In this document: in pieces, positions 25,290 through 63,179 of the stretch
Position numbering within the stretch: the stretch's first letter is position 1
How the letters are laid out: the number at the start of each line of letters is the position of its first letter
Source of the DNA: Rhyacichthys aspro
Lineage: Eukaryota > Chordata > Actinopteri > Gobiiformes > Rhyacichthyidae
Direction of reading: 5' to 3'
Assembly: GCA_036850595.1 (NCBI GenBank)
Contig: CM072170.1
Span: 18,017,136 to 18,081,135 of the forward strand
DNA length: 64,000 bases
Translations under genes and position numbers: made by a program
Notes under the pieces: model-generated
What the model saw: only the letters and a program-made list of their open reading frames with translations
The model's database searches: none
What the model was told of the DNA's origin: nothing

Positions 25290-25366
25290 ACAAATATGTC
25301 TATGTCTATGTATAGACATATTTGTAACCTTACACTGGAGAACCTTCTCAACCTTACACTGGAGAA
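25290..25366. repeat. 14-bp palindrome followed by a two-copy tandem repeat
   Basis: Arms 25290-25303 and 25312-25325 are exact reverse complements around an 8-nt loop. Immediately after, AACCTTACACTGGAGAA occurs twice, at 25326-25342 and 25350-25366 (period 24 bp). Confidence 0.85.
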
Positions 25367-25453
25367 GGTGCTCTTTGGTATGGTTAATCTGTGAATGTTT
25401 TAATAAATCATGATGTTTGTGAACCTTGTATTTACATAAAGAGAAAGAACGCC

Positions 25454-25513
<60 letters not shown>
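25454..25513. repeat. (AAT)n microsatellite
   Basis: About 20 uninterrupted AAT units between tube1 and lama4, followed by a short CA run. Confidence 0.97.
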
Positions 25514-25514
<1 letters not shown>

Positions 25515-25979
25515 ATGTGTAATACACACACACACTTGCTATCTTGCTACAGATCCAGTTGTGTAAACTTCAACATGAACATATGTCGCTGCAGGTAACG
25601 CTCCTGAGGACAGGACATCCTATCGCGCTTACCTCATCTCTCCTCCTTCTTCTGTCCTCTCTCCTCTCCTCCTCTGTGGGTGGGACTAAGTCACCAGGAG
25701 AGGAGAGGAGTGGAGGCATTCAGGGTGCGACACTTCACAGCTGGGAAAAAAACAAAACCTGAGAATTTATTTGAATCTTAAGAAACAACAGGGACAATTG
25801 TCAGCTTCTCAGTATACCACTGAGCTTTAATGCAGCTCCACTTGGGGCTTTAATTCATTCATTCATTCGTTCAGTGTCAACAAATCATATTAAAATCATT
25901 TATCATGTGTATAGTGTATAGTGTGTGTCTGGTAAAAAATAAATAAATAGAAGAGTCTGGACATTTTTGTAAAGTATGA

Positions 25980-25985
25980 TTTATT
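25980..25985 (-). promoter_or_regulatory. Candidate lama4 poly(A) signal
   Basis: TTTATT on the plus strand gives AATAAA on the minus strand, about 520 bp beyond the lama4 stop. This leaves roughly 900 bp before the tube1 start. Other AT-rich hexamers are near, so the choice is tentative. Confidence 0.45.
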
Positions 25986-26301
25986 GGTCAGAAAAGCAGT
26001 ACAAAAGAAAGTGCCAAATAGTTAAAGTATTACATGTGTGAAGGATATACTGATTATTTGAAATGTAATGTAATATTTGAATAAAGGAAATGTGTGGGTG
26101 TAGGTTCTCCTTGTAATATTTTCACAATTGGTGTTGGATGGCATTGTTGATGATTGTTTATGTTTGGTTAAATTAGATTATCTTGCAAAATATGCCAATA
26201 ACAAACATTTTGTGACAGGTACAAGAAAAAAAGTGAGTGAACACATGACAGTACTTCTCTCACACAACCTTTATCAAAAGGGCTATATATAATGTCTTTC
26301 T

Positions 26302-26315
26302 ACACCAGATGGCAG
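26302..26315 (+). promoter_or_regulatory. CTCF-core-like motif downstream of lama4
   Basis: ACACCAGATGGCAG matches CCASYAGRKGGCRS at 13 of 14 positions. It lies just past the lama4 stop codon, probably within or near the 3' UTR region. Confidence 0.35.
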
Positions 26316-26504
26316 TATTGTGAGATTGTACATTTCCAGTGTCACCCAATTTAATGTGATGTTTTTCAACAGAGAATTAATATATTTTCATCAATCAACA
26401 TTCTGAGGATATTTAAGTAGATTTCACAATATTTAAAAATATTACATATAGCCCCTTTAATGTTTTGGTCAGTGCTAAAGGGAATAGTGCAGGTGAGTAG
26501 AGTA

Positions 26505-52035
<25,531 letters not shown>

Positions 52036-52440
52036 GTTTGTCCTCTGGAGTGCTGGTCCTGTGTCCCCCAGTCTCTGTTTGACTCTCCCACAGCAGAAAA
52101 TAGTCCGGGCTGCTCTTGTTTCACCCGCTGCCTTGACTTTTCCAGCGCTCTGACCTCCTGATGCAGTCCTGAGCTAAGTCATGTAAAACTAACTTGTGTA
52201 GACCTCCTCCCTGGCTCTCCCCTCTAACCCCTCCTCTCCAGCTGATGGGCCTCTCCCCCAGCGGATGGGCCTCTCTCCAGAGAGAAATCACATCCAGATG
52301 GGAAGGCTGAGAACAGTTTGAGAGGCAGAGTGCAGTGGACTAACAGAGCTTCTGTCTGTACAGACTGAGGACACTGAAGCCACCCCTCCAACTGCCCCAG
52401 ACCCATATAGGCAGAGGCAGACAGAGGTGGGCTCACAGAG
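52036..52440 (-). promoter_or_regulatory. lama4 5' flank, probable promoter
   Basis: Upstream of the lama4 ATG, which has a good context (AAACATGG). The minus strand is rich in GAGGAGAGG-type purine tracts that could hold ETS sites. It has one TGACTTA near 52173 and a short two-copy repeat around GATGGGCCTCTC at about 52244-52280. No TATA box is obvious. The boundaries are arbitrary. Confidence 0.35.
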
Positions 52441-55400
52441 AGTAATGCACTACTTTTCTAAAGAGAAATGACTTCACTCCATCCACAGAGCTCATGTGCT
52501 TCCCTGGACAGTGTCGTCACTCATGTGACTTAGCAGAGAAGCATAGAAGTTCCTCTTTACAGAGCCAGAAGTTTCCATATTTGGAAAAACGTAAAGGTTC
52601 AGAAAGTTCAAATTATGACTGTTGTCATACTGTTAGCATTTAGCTAGCTAACATGACTAATCCCCAATAAAGTAGGCCTGAATATAATTTTAAAAAATAT
52701 AGAAAATGCAGTTGGCTACTTCTGCTCAGTTATAACATGCTGAAACGCTGTTGTGTAACAGAAGAGTAGGTGTGTTGTATAGATAAACATGATTCTACAT
52801 GATGTTTTTGTATAAGTCTGTGGACATGTGAGTGTGCTCAGATGAACAGATCGGTGGGTGAAGAGGCAGATGGGTAAATATTTACCAAAAGTATTATTAT
52901 TGCTGCACTAGTAATGTTAGGACAACACTGCCGGCTGATTGACTGTTAGCTTCCCGTCTCCATTTACCCATGTCACCTTTAACCCCAGCTCAACAGGCAG
53001 GACCCCCTCCCTCAGCTGACCCAGGGTAGGCACAGTAGACCTGAACAGTCACAGCACTCTGCTTGCAGACAAGAAACAGCTGCTTCCACTGCCAGCTCCG
53101 CCTCAGTGTTTTCTTTGTTCACTGAGGTCACAGCATCAAAAGCTGCTAGATTTACTGACACTCTGTGGACTTCTACAGGAAGAGTGTTTCCAGCACAACA
53201 CTGTATACCTCACTCTAAAAATAGAATTTGCCAAAAGTTATTCAATGAACTGTCTAGAAAATAGAATACCTGAGTTCATACTGTATTGTAAGCAGTGTTC
53301 CAATACGTAGGAATTATGTGTGCTTACTGAAAGCGACATATCAAAGTTGTGTGCCTCAAGTAACTAATGAACAGGCTGTTACATTCCAGTTATTTGCGTT
53401 GTATGTCATTTTAACCCCACATGAGCACAAAACAATGCCTCAAGCTGTTCCACTTCACTACTCAACCAAATTCGTCTGAAACTCAAGGTGGTAATAAGAG
53501 ACAAGGGTAAAGTAAGCGTGTGGATTAGATTTTATTTTACTTCATATACACACACACCTCAAGGACTAGGGCGATGGAATGTTTGGCAGCAAGGCAGAAG
53601 CACAAAGCAGAGAAAATAAGTTCAGTAAAAATGAATAATCTCACTATGGACTCAAAGGTATAAAGAGGGAAATGTAGTGGTCTTAAGCCAAGTTGTCTTT
53701 TCCTCAAAACTTGCCTCTGTAATATTTTTCATTATTTATCATATTTGATTTGATTTGGTTCAGTGCTGAAATGTGTTTGCGCTATGAAGATCAGAACCTC
53801 CCATATCCTTGCTTTAACAGACCACTAGTTCATGTAAAAAATAACAGGAATGAATCATGAATGATAAGAATATAGTGAAAAGTAGCTGTAAAGAGCTACA
53901 GATGCAATAGCCTGTGATACTGAAAAGTTAAATACGATGCACTAACCAATGCCCCAGAATGTCACTATGTAGACACAATACAGGAAAAATACAGGTGAGG
54001 ACAGAATGTAGGGGCAGAATAATAATAAAAATAAATAAATAAAAATAATTAAACTACAAAAGAATAGAAATATAATAAACTTTGTCCCTGTTCAATTAAT
54101 ATGACATACTTTGAACACAGCTGCTGCCATGTTGTTTGGGACTTTCACTTTGAAAGTTGTTATTAACCACAAGAATGAATTTACTTAAGTTAAATGTAAG
54201 CAGTTAACTGGTTTAAAGAGCAACAGCCTCAGTGTTTGAATCTTGATAAGCCTTTCATTACTGGACTTGAAGCCTGTGAAGCCATAACTGCAGATAATTG
54301 TTGTTGTTGGTTGTTAGAGTTACTCGAGTTATGTGCTTCGCAGTTGGCCTTTACGCATCACAGAGACCAGCAGTAAGTGTGTTTACTCCTGCAGTGGGAG
54401 CAGCGGCTTCTTTTCCATGTGCGTTGGTATTCCCTGCACGCCATGAGCCTGAACACCACGGGTGAGTTACAGCTGGTCTCCATTCAGTGCAGTTTCACAC
54501 AGTTTCTTATTCTGAACAACAAGATGAGCCTGTGTCAGCCCTAGTCTTTGCCAAACTATTGCTGTTCTAAAGGCTACTGACAATTTTGGCCATGGTGCAA
54601 CACTGCCCTCTGTGCAAAAAATAGGCAGAAATGATACAGTGCTGTCATCTTGATCTATAAAATATGTATAATAAGACTGTTTAATAATAGGGACACATTT
54701 TTATGCTAATATTTAACATGAATAGAATATGCAAACAAAAGTTCTGCTCTGTATTTCAGGTATCAGCAAACTGCATGTGCCACCATCTTTTTAAATATCT
54801 TGGTATGCTTTATCATTTACTATTTTGCTTATTTGCTCATTTTTCTATTTTAAAATCAGTTCTGTGTGGTTACATTGAATTTCATCACTGCACATGTACT
54901 CATTTCAGGGACTATAGCAGAGATGGAACCCCTCCCATTGAACACCAGCCCCCACACTCCCAGTACTCGGTTTGCTCAGTATTCATACAGTGAGTAGAGT
55001 TACCATCTCCTACAGCAGACACAGCCAGAGGTCAGAGGTCACACCGATTGCAAACCACCAGAGCCAAGTAGATGATATGACAAATTACAATAAAACTCAA
55101 TCATAAATTATCAGCCCAGTTCCACTTAGCAATGTTTCTAATTTTTACTAAAGTCTTCTTTTGAGAACTGCAGTTGGATGAGTTTAAGAAAAGATGAACT
55201 AACTTTAAAGTGCTGGTTTACATTAGAATTGCACTGTAATATGTCAGGGTTGCAGTCTCCAGTAAGAACAGCTGAAGGGAGATGAACTCTTTTTTCCACT
55301 GCTCTACACTTTCACACGACCCTCCTCAGTACATCTGCTCCTGATCAGCAGCACTGCCAAGAATAAGACAGGCACATATGTACATCCCTCAAGGGCTACA

Positions 55401-56839
55401 TCAGAACATTAACAGCATAACACCAGTCTGTCCTTCCGTCTCACAGATCAAACAACTTCTGAAAGTAACCTAACAGCCAATCAGAATTCAGCAGCAGTAC
55501 CAACAAGTGCAGAATAAACACATTTTGAAAAGCACATTTTTAGAAAAGAGAAAAAGGAGGTTGTGAGGTTATCATATGGTAAGCTTCAGGATTTTTTAGA
55601 TTCCCTCTAAATTGGATCAGTTTTGTCCCATATTTCATAACATATCTGACAGGGAGAGGAACTGCCAAAATGACACGGCCAGATCTCTTAACCACCTAAT
55701 ATTCATAACTGTCTGTGTGAAATATCTACGTATTTATCTATATTTCCATCTTTAACCCTCTACGCACCTAGACCATCAAACATTTTAGTTCTGCTATCTG
55801 GAACAGCCAGCAGTGAGGAGCCAGAGGAGGACAGGATTACAGCAGTGGAGCCTGTTGGTCCAACAGACTTGCTCACTTCTAAGTTTGGCTTGGTCTGGTC
55901 CAAGTTCCGTTACCCTTCTGTCTTCAAGTAAACGCCACTGTTTAACTTGAAGTCTCTGGATTTGTGAGTCTGTGCTGCACTGTTGATGGGCAGGCTGTGA
56001 TTTGACTGATAGGTGTAAAGAATCAATCACAAAGTATATCATGATATAATCAAATTATGTGATTGGCCAGGGGAGCAGCTCATAGGGCCCCGAGGTGTAA
56101 CTTAAAGAAACTAGCTAGAGTTCACCTAACTAAACTAACTAAAGCAGTTTGTTTAAATCTACACCAACTTAACAAGTGCTGACCTAATAACAAGCAATAC
56201 TTATTAGAATCTTAAATGTAGTGTGGAAATAAATGTTCATGCAAGGTTTCTTAATCCTGCAGATACTACACTTTCTTAGAAAAGTTGGTCTGAACCCATC
56301 CCATTCAAACCGATACACACAGTAAACCTGACTAATCATAACTGTTTATCTAAAATAGGGCAAAACCAATATATTTCTTGGATTTGTTGTGTGTTTTTCA
56401 AAAGGCAGTTTGTTTATTACTCAGTTATTATTTATGTTGGTACTGCCCCTTAATTCTGATTGCTATGTGGACATCCAATTGCAATCAGAGCAAGGTTAAT
56501 CTGTGTCTATTTGGTCCTCCTTCTGGAAATCAAACTCCAGTCAACAGGGACCAGACTAATTCCTTGTTGGAATAGAATAAGCGTTAGCATGGATGGACAA
56601 ACTAGCAGGTAGGATTGATCATATTTTTCATATACAATACAACTTTATACGGGCTATGTGTTGTTCCCTTCTGCCTAAAGAGGAGAGTGACACAAGACAT
56701 TAGAGCAGTTATCAACAATGTGATAGAAAACAGCATGACACAGGCTAAAATGACAGTGAAAGTTTTATCACAGTGCATTTTGGATTTTTTTTTTTTTTTT
56801 GGAAGTCCATGTTGACCAGCTACGTGTTCCAACATTGAG
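52441..56839. other. Intergenic, no gene seen
   Basis: I searched for coding exons with recognisable homology and found none. The longest open frames (for example 54703-54993, and 56602-57105 on the minus strand) have no domain that I recognise. Mild AT-rich stretches only. Confidence 0.55.
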
Positions 56840-56853
56840 CCAGCAGGGGGCGT
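56840..56853 (+). promoter_or_regulatory. CTCF-core-like motif
   Basis: CCAGCAGGGGGCGT matches CCASYAGRKGGCRS at 13 of 14 positions, in the same orientation as the motif at 7366. It lies about 4.8 kb upstream of the lama4 start. Confidence 0.45.
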
Positions 56854-57054
56854 CTCCTGCACACAGTTAAATCTTGTTCGCCAGCCCTTGGGCTTCCTTC
56901 TAGTCAAACACTGCACAGACAAACGCAGCACACACCCCTGCATAGAGAGTTGTGACCTCCTGAACCCTGAGGGGGAAAGGGAAAAATATGCAGTTTCAAG
57001 GTCATCCAAAACAATTACAGACCACCATAAAACCTGCAGTCCAACCAGCGCTGG

Positions 57055-57165
57055 CTCTGGCCCATGAAGTAAACTGGCCACTGTCCAGGGTGTACTCTGC
57101 CTCAAGCCCAGTGAACTGCGACCCCCAACCGGACTAAATGGTAAAAGATGAATAAATTAATGAAT
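57055..57165 (-). repeat. Second, truncated copy of the CATTTTCTACCGC teleost repeat
   Basis: The minus strand reads GGTTGGGGGTCGCAG, then AGAGTACACCCTGGACAGTG, the same order as in the copy at 23436-23625. Confidence 0.65.
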
Positions 57166-57539
57166 TACAATGATTGAAACAATATCAATAGATAGAAATA
57201 AAACAGAAAAGAAAACAAAAAAACAAACAATCTAATTACACAAGCCTGATCTCCGCCCAACAGGACAAGAACATATTTATTAGGGATGCCTGGGTAGGGC
57301 CACATCTGACACACAGTGGGCTAGCTTCAGGGTACATAGAGGACTGTTTTGCTTTGGAGAGAGTCCCAGGTCCTGCTCTCATGCCCCTTGTTTGTCCAAT
57401 GAGGGGCTCCTAAGGCCTAACATGATATGTTATATAGTGAGACAAGTCTCTGGCAACCCTGGCAGGTGCCATGATGTAAGTTGAAAGGTTTTGACGGTTG
57501 GGAATTATTACAGATCTTTTCCCGGGGTTAGGTATGAAG

Positions 57540-58170
57540 TAGGTATGAAGTACTAAGAATAGGCAAGACCATTCAAATGCCAATCAAATGCTTTTTCTGC
57601 AACAATAGAAACCACACACTCTGGTCTATCCTCAGGGGCAGAGAAGATAATATTAAAGAGATGCAGAATGTTACAGTAGGGTTGTCTGCTTTTAATAAAT
57701 CAGTCTGATCTTTGGATATGAAGATTGGGTGAATGTTGTTCAACGACATATGGGCCTGTAAGAAACACAATCAGCCCTGCTTTCCCTTTTTTTGCGATCA
57801 GAGTGATACAGACCTCAGTAAGGATTTTGGTAAAACACCTTCTTGCAAGACTCTGAGACTTGTTTGACTGCAGCGAACTGATGGCTGGGATATGGGCTCT
57901 TCTAGATTTTTCCCAAAACCCAATGTGAGTGTGGGAATAGCGAGGTTATTGAGGAAGTACAGAGTTACACTGGGGTCCGTGTGGGACTCTGAGGCATAGA
58001 GCTGAGTATAGAAATCACTGAAGGCTTTATTAATATTTAAAGGGTCAGCTTTGATGTGAGTATTTCCCAGGTGTATTTTAGAAATGGCATGTCTTGCCTC
58101 AAAGCCCTTAAGTTGATAATCTAATCTAATAATCTGCCTGACTTGTCCCCATAAGTGTAAAAGTATCACA
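57540..58170 (-). mobile_element. Decayed L1-type reverse-transcriptase fragment
   Basis: The minus strand at 58169-57798 is an open frame with DPLNINKAFSDFYTQLYASE and ISKIHLGNTHIKADPLNI-like blocks, as found ahead of the RT domain of L1 ORF2. Further on, near 57570-57590, VAEKAFDWHLNG corresponds to the catalytic (D)AEKAFD motif, with the first Asp replaced. Frames shift between blocks, so it is dead. Confidence 0.75.
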
Positions 58171-58319
58171 TTGCTGTTTCAGCACATATTCTTGGGCAGA
58201 TTCATACACTCTTTTAAACATGACCTTTCTGAAATAAACAAACTAACTTTTGCATTTTAACCATAAAGTGTTTCCTTTATATGAACTAAAACTAAATACA
58301 GTTAATATTTATTGCTTTT

Positions 58320-59065
58320 TATAAAGATTATTTTTGGGGCTTTTTTGGCTTTTATTGATATTCTATTCTTTGGGTGGCAACTATTTCTCTGCTTGTTGAA
58401 ATCACACAGTGCCATAACAGCACTCTTTCCCAGGGAGGCTGAGTAGTGTGATCTCCCTGTAGTAATCACATTCTTGTCCCCCTTCTTAAAAAGAGGAACC
58501 CCCACCAGTGGTACAGTCCCTGATCGTCACGTTGCAGAGGCATGTTAGTCAAGACAGTCCTACAACATGCAGAGACTTCAAGAAGCTTTTTAAATACCCT
58601 GGTGAATTTGGCTTGAGTGATGGGCGAGTCCACCTCTTAGTCCCCAGCTTCTGCTTCCATAGCAGAAGGTGTGTTGGTGGGATTGAGGAGATCCTTGAAG
58701 TAGTCCTTCCACTGCTTGAAGATGTGCCCTGGATCAGTCAACAACTCCCAACCTCTACTGTACATTGTGCTGGTGGAACAGTACTTCCCCACTCCTGAGG
58801 CACTGAATGCTTTACCAGAAGTCACAGACCTGGCTGCTGGTACCCATCATCTGTGTCAGGAGTCCCACCAGGCTTGATGGCACTTCGTATTCAGCTTCAC
58901 GTCATCCCTTACTTCAGGTGTTCACTATTGGGTTTGGGGGTTGTCACCATGGCAGGCACCAGAGACCTTGTGGCCATTGCTCTAAGTGCATCAACAATAG
59001 AGGTGGAGAACATGGCAGAAATCAATAACACTTCCTTGAGGACAGTAACTTCCAATTCATATTGA
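58320..59065 (-). mobile_element. Decayed non-LTR retrotransposon reverse-transcriptase fragment
   Basis: The minus strand gives QWKDYFKDLLNPTNTPS near 58710-58660 and GVPLFKKGDKNV near 58505-58470. These are the linker and RT finger blocks of a common fish LINE family (compare GVVVPLFKKGDRRVC). Stops and frameshifts are present. It is a different family from the adjacent L1-type piece. Confidence 0.8.
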
Positions 59066-61089
59066 ATAAGATGATCAGCGCTACAGTGTGTAAAGTGCAT
59101 TACAATGCCAATGATGCTTACAGTGCCATATTAATATACAAACTCTTTAGTCTGGACATGACTGAAGTGATCATACATCGATATTTCCACATCAACAAAC
59201 TAATGACAAGTCAGACAATGTATTATGTTTGTATTCAACACAAATATGTAATCATGCAGAAAATATGTTTGTATACTCACAAAGCAATAATGAATATCCT
59301 GTGCATAACATCCCTTCAGATGAATGTTTCACTTCATATAGACTCTAGGCTGACCTCAGTAAGGCACATGTGTCCATGTTGCTTTACCATCTCTGCTGCA
59401 GATATAAATATCCTGCTGAAATATTGATGTGAGCCTGACAAATAACATAAGTCGAATGTATTGTTAGTCCCTGTGCGCTGCTCCATGTTTTATGAATAAA
59501 GGACGAGAGCTGCAGAGCAAAGTGACATCTGCCTCACCAGCTGCAGGCTGTGGTCTCATTTAAAGAACGGGTTTTATTCCTCTCAAATGCTGGGGCTGTG
59601 GTGATATGCAGATGTTTTATATGCCATTTACTCTTTACCTCATGATGAAATGTGTTTGGTGTTTGTTTTTCAGCTTAAAATGTCATTTGACAACCTACAT
59701 TAACACTGTTGTGCGGATTCCTTAACTCTATGCGTTACTGTTTTATTATGAATGAAGCAGCATTACCAAACATTAATACATTAAAAAAAAAATTAAAAAA
59801 TAAAAATCCAGGAAATGATCTGTTTATCATGATTTGATGATTGTGCTCATTTGCCTGTGGACTGCATAACTAACATCAAACAAGAGGCTGACGAGGACAG
59901 GGGCCTGGCCTTTGTGACAAACATCTGCATCCTATGACTTCAACATTTCATGACATTACTTCTTACATAGAAGCAGAAAAAACTCCAGTCACACTCTGTG
60001 TTAAAAAATGCAAATGTAAGTAGCACAGGCGAGGGTCCTGGGAGCTTAGTTAAATTTTGAAATATACAGTGTATACCCAATGGAACAGCCCAGATTCTAT
60101 TTTAAATTTGCAGCTTACACACTGTCTACTGATTTTGTTTCATGTCTCCTATTGGTTTTTTTTAAACACACAGGTAAGGTATATTTTGGGCATGTTTTCT
60201 AACACTTGCTTCCTTCTGTTTTTGTGAAGCACTTTAAGGCAATTGTTATTGTGATACTGGGTTGTACTAAAAAAAAAAAAAAAAACGTAAATTAAAGAAA
60301 TACAATTTTATTTGATCATTTTTAGTTATTTTTACTTTTCATTATGACATATGAGGAGTGGGTGCAAGTATTTTAAAAGTGAATCAACCAAAAGCCAGAG
60401 GCGAGGACAGGACATGAACGGTCAGCTTTTGAAAAAATAGTCCAGGACACAGTCCCGTGTGGGCAACCCATGTAGACTGTTACAGGACAGTAAAGGACAC
60501 TGGAGACTAAACAGAGAAAGTGCTTAGCCCTGCAGGAAAGTCTGAGGAAAAACAGACTAAAAGGTGGTGTACTGTCAGAATGAGGGACCGTGCTGTGTTC
60601 ATAAAGCAGACATGTAGCCTGCGCAACATTAAGCCACCCGACAAACGCTGAGCTGCCTGGCCTGACACTGAACTGCCAGACTGACAAAGAGGCCCCACCC
60701 CCACAACACTAAACCGACTGACATTAAAGTGCTAGACTGACATTAAGCTACTAGACTGGTGTTGCTCAGCAGAGCCAGGAAGGTCCAACCGAATCAACCT
60801 CGTGTTTAGCTTCAGATGAGCCACAGACAGGCAGCACACACTTTTATCAGTGTTATAGTTTATTAATAGGCACTACACCAAGCCTACAAGATTAAGTATT
60901 CTCTTTCTAGCATCACCAGCAAATAAGTATACAATTCAAGTGTAAAGATTTATTACACTTTATTTTTTCATACGCATTAAAGGTACAGTATGGAAATGTG
61001 GACGAAATGGGTTTTGTCCTGGCTCTCCATCAATATTTATATTGAGAGCAATGAAATTAATCACAGGTCTCAATTTGGAAATGCTACCA
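59066..61089. other. Intergenic, no gene seen
   Basis: AT-rich sequence with short A runs (59780-59810, 60267-60285). No domain, RNA gene or intact transposon is recognised. Confidence 0.55.
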
Positions 61090-61190
61090 ATGGTCTACAA
61101 CGCACATGTCAAACTCAAGGTCCGGGGGCCAAATGCGGCCCTTTGCAACGTTTTATGTGGCCCTTCAATACATTCAGTAGGTGATGTTTT
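61090..61190 (+). repeat. Dispersed fish repeat (TGTCAAACTCAAGG type)
   Basis: ACATGTCAAACTCAAGGTCC, then GGGGGCCAAATGCGGCCC and TTTATGTGGCCC, matches a sequence widely scattered in vertebrate genomes and often assigned to DNA transposons. I cannot name its family. Confidence 0.55.
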
Positions 61191-61236
61191 TTGGAATAGG
61201 CTTTAATTGGATTTGAACAGGTTTTAGATGCATCTG

Positions 61237-61425
61237 TTCAAATCCATCCAAAACCTGTTTAAATCTAATTGAAATATGTTCAAATCCAACTAAAACCTGT
61301 TCAAATCCATCTAAAACTTGTTCAAATTCACCTAAAACCTGTTTACATCCAACTAAAACCTGTTCAAATCTATGTAAAATCTGATCAAATCTGACTAAAA
61401 CCTGTTCAAATACAACAAAAAACAG
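61237..61425 (+). repeat. 21-bp minisatellite, nine units
   Basis: Nine units of exactly 21 bp with no indels (pattern TTCAAATCCAACTAAAACCTG, variable at a few positions). Just before it, about 61200-61236 contains the same motif in reverse orientation, so the locus can fold back on itself. Confidence 0.93.
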
Positions 61426-62689
61426 TTTCCATAAAAGGAGGAAAATAATATTAAAGATAACTTTTGTGAAAACTCAAATGAAGATGAAAATCTCACATTT
61501 AAATGTATTAAACGCTTCAAAGTGTCTACAATGATGTCAACAAGAAAGTAATAACAGACAAAACAGAGAATGTGTGTATTCCAGTGTTGGACACATCTGC
61601 TTAGAACAGAAAAGAACAGCACAGACCAGTACAAAAAAAAAAAAAAAAAAAAAGGGAAGCAAGGTGAAAACCTAGATAAATATTGACATGCAATCATACA
61701 TAACAAATGCAAACAAAAAAAGAAATGGAAAGAGGGCTAACACACCAATGGCGGCAAACAGCCCCACCACAGTCACACAAATTCATTCATACATCAGTGC
61801 CACAAACACTGAAGGGATGGTGGGTGAAGTGTCTTGCACATGGACACCACAACATGAGGTCCATCACTATATGAACTGGGGGAAGCAGGGATCAACCCGT
61901 CTACCTCCTGAGCCACTGCACCAGCTGTTATGGATGATCTTCTGCACTCTTTCTTATTGCTGTTATCGCTGTTGTTGCTGTCGACTGTTGCCGTTGTTTT
62001 AACTATACTATACTTACAAGTGAATGTGCAATGTTCTTTTTTGAACAATTACCTAACCCCACTCGCTCAACCATGTCCTCCCCTAATCCTCCACCAGACA
62101 GCTACATCTATGCAATCCTGTAGGATCCAGTATAGGGATTTTTTTCTCTATTTTTCTGAAAGTGGTTTCTTCAAGTCATTTATCAAGTCTGCCCATGTTG
62201 TGACTGTGTTTGAAGTTACATTTTTTATCCTAGCAGACAAAAATTCCAAGTGAGCAATGTCCACGAAGCATCAAAGCCAGATATATTGTTAGGTGGCTTC
62301 CATCTTTGAGCTATAATTTTCTTGGCTGACATAGGTCCTGAAGCCTAACCTCACGTGCCTTCTTCACAAGGCACAGATGTGAGTCATCATTTAAAAGATG
62401 CACAACCGGATCCAAATGGAGAGACACTCCACTTGAATCAGTGTACTACCTTTCCACAGAGATCCAGAACATTCCTAAACAACATAGATGGAAGAGCCAA
62501 GTCCCCTGGGAACAAAAAGAGCAGTAAGGATCTGGTGAAGCTCCCATTTTATGTCTGATAATTTCAAGTCTATACAATGCTAATTAGGGTTATTAGACGC
62601 TCTCTCCACATTACGCCAGATTGTTTCCCTGTTAGGTTTGGGAACCAGAACAGAGACTTCTTCATCCCAAGCTTTCATTTCTAAAGAGG

Positions 62690-62825
62690 GCTTAAATCCT
62701 TGGGATGATGCGATCAGGCTGTTGGATTTGAATACAGGGTTTGGATCATACTATTACATTTTTCACCAAACTATAAAATATGGGAATTCTAAGAGATCAA
62801 ACGCTTTTTCCGCGAAAATAACCCA
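62690..62825 (-). mobile_element. Short L1-type reverse-transcriptase fragment
   Basis: From about 62822 downward the minus strand reads FAEKAFDLLEFPYFI, corresponding to the L1 RT motif (D)AEKAFD(R)xEW. Only this portion is recognisable. The surrounding sequence on both sides is unassigned. Confidence 0.6.
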
Positions 62826-62952
62826 CTATACATAGATAAATACATACACATACTAAGTATATGTAGGGGGCGATGGATGTTATCAGAACAGTAACGGCCT
62901 TTAAGTTTTAATGTTAATACTAATAGATGCATTGGTTTACTAACCTAGTGTT

Positions 62953-63051
62953 ATGGCTGTTATCACTGTTATCTCTGTTATTACTGTTAAGGCTGTTGTC
63001 TCTGTTGTTGCTGTTATCACTGATATTATTGTTATCACTGTTATGGCTGTT
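62953..63051 (+). repeat. 9-bp minisatellite, eleven units
   Basis: Eleven in-register 9-bp units of the form ATCACTGTT/ATGGCTGTT. A related short run occurs at about 61953-62000. A 77-codon open frame over it is low-complexity and not a gene. Confidence 0.9.
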
Positions 63052-63179
63052 ATCAGTTATATTCTTCCCAATTCCACCACTGATGAAATGTGTAGCCGCA
63101 TGTCATCATTTAACCGATGGTAAGCCAGGTGGTGTCCGGAAAACAACGTGGGCTTTATAGAGAATTGGAAGGCATTCTA

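Noticed and set aside
25544..25762. Possible fam229b exon in the tube1-lama4 gap
   Set aside because: The translation is a Leu/Ser-rich string with no resemblance to FAM229B.
56602..57105. 167-codon minus-strand open frame
   Set aside because: It overlaps a dispersed repeat and the CTCF-like motif, with no recognisable domain and no splice partners seen.
61237..61425. CRISPR-like array
   Set aside because: Units are contiguous with no spacers, and this is a vertebrate nuclear sequence. It is a minisatellite.
61930..62253. 107-codon plus-strand open frame with a Leu-rich start
   Set aside because: The Leu-rich start comes from a CTGTTGTTG-type simple repeat. The remainder is not recognisable.
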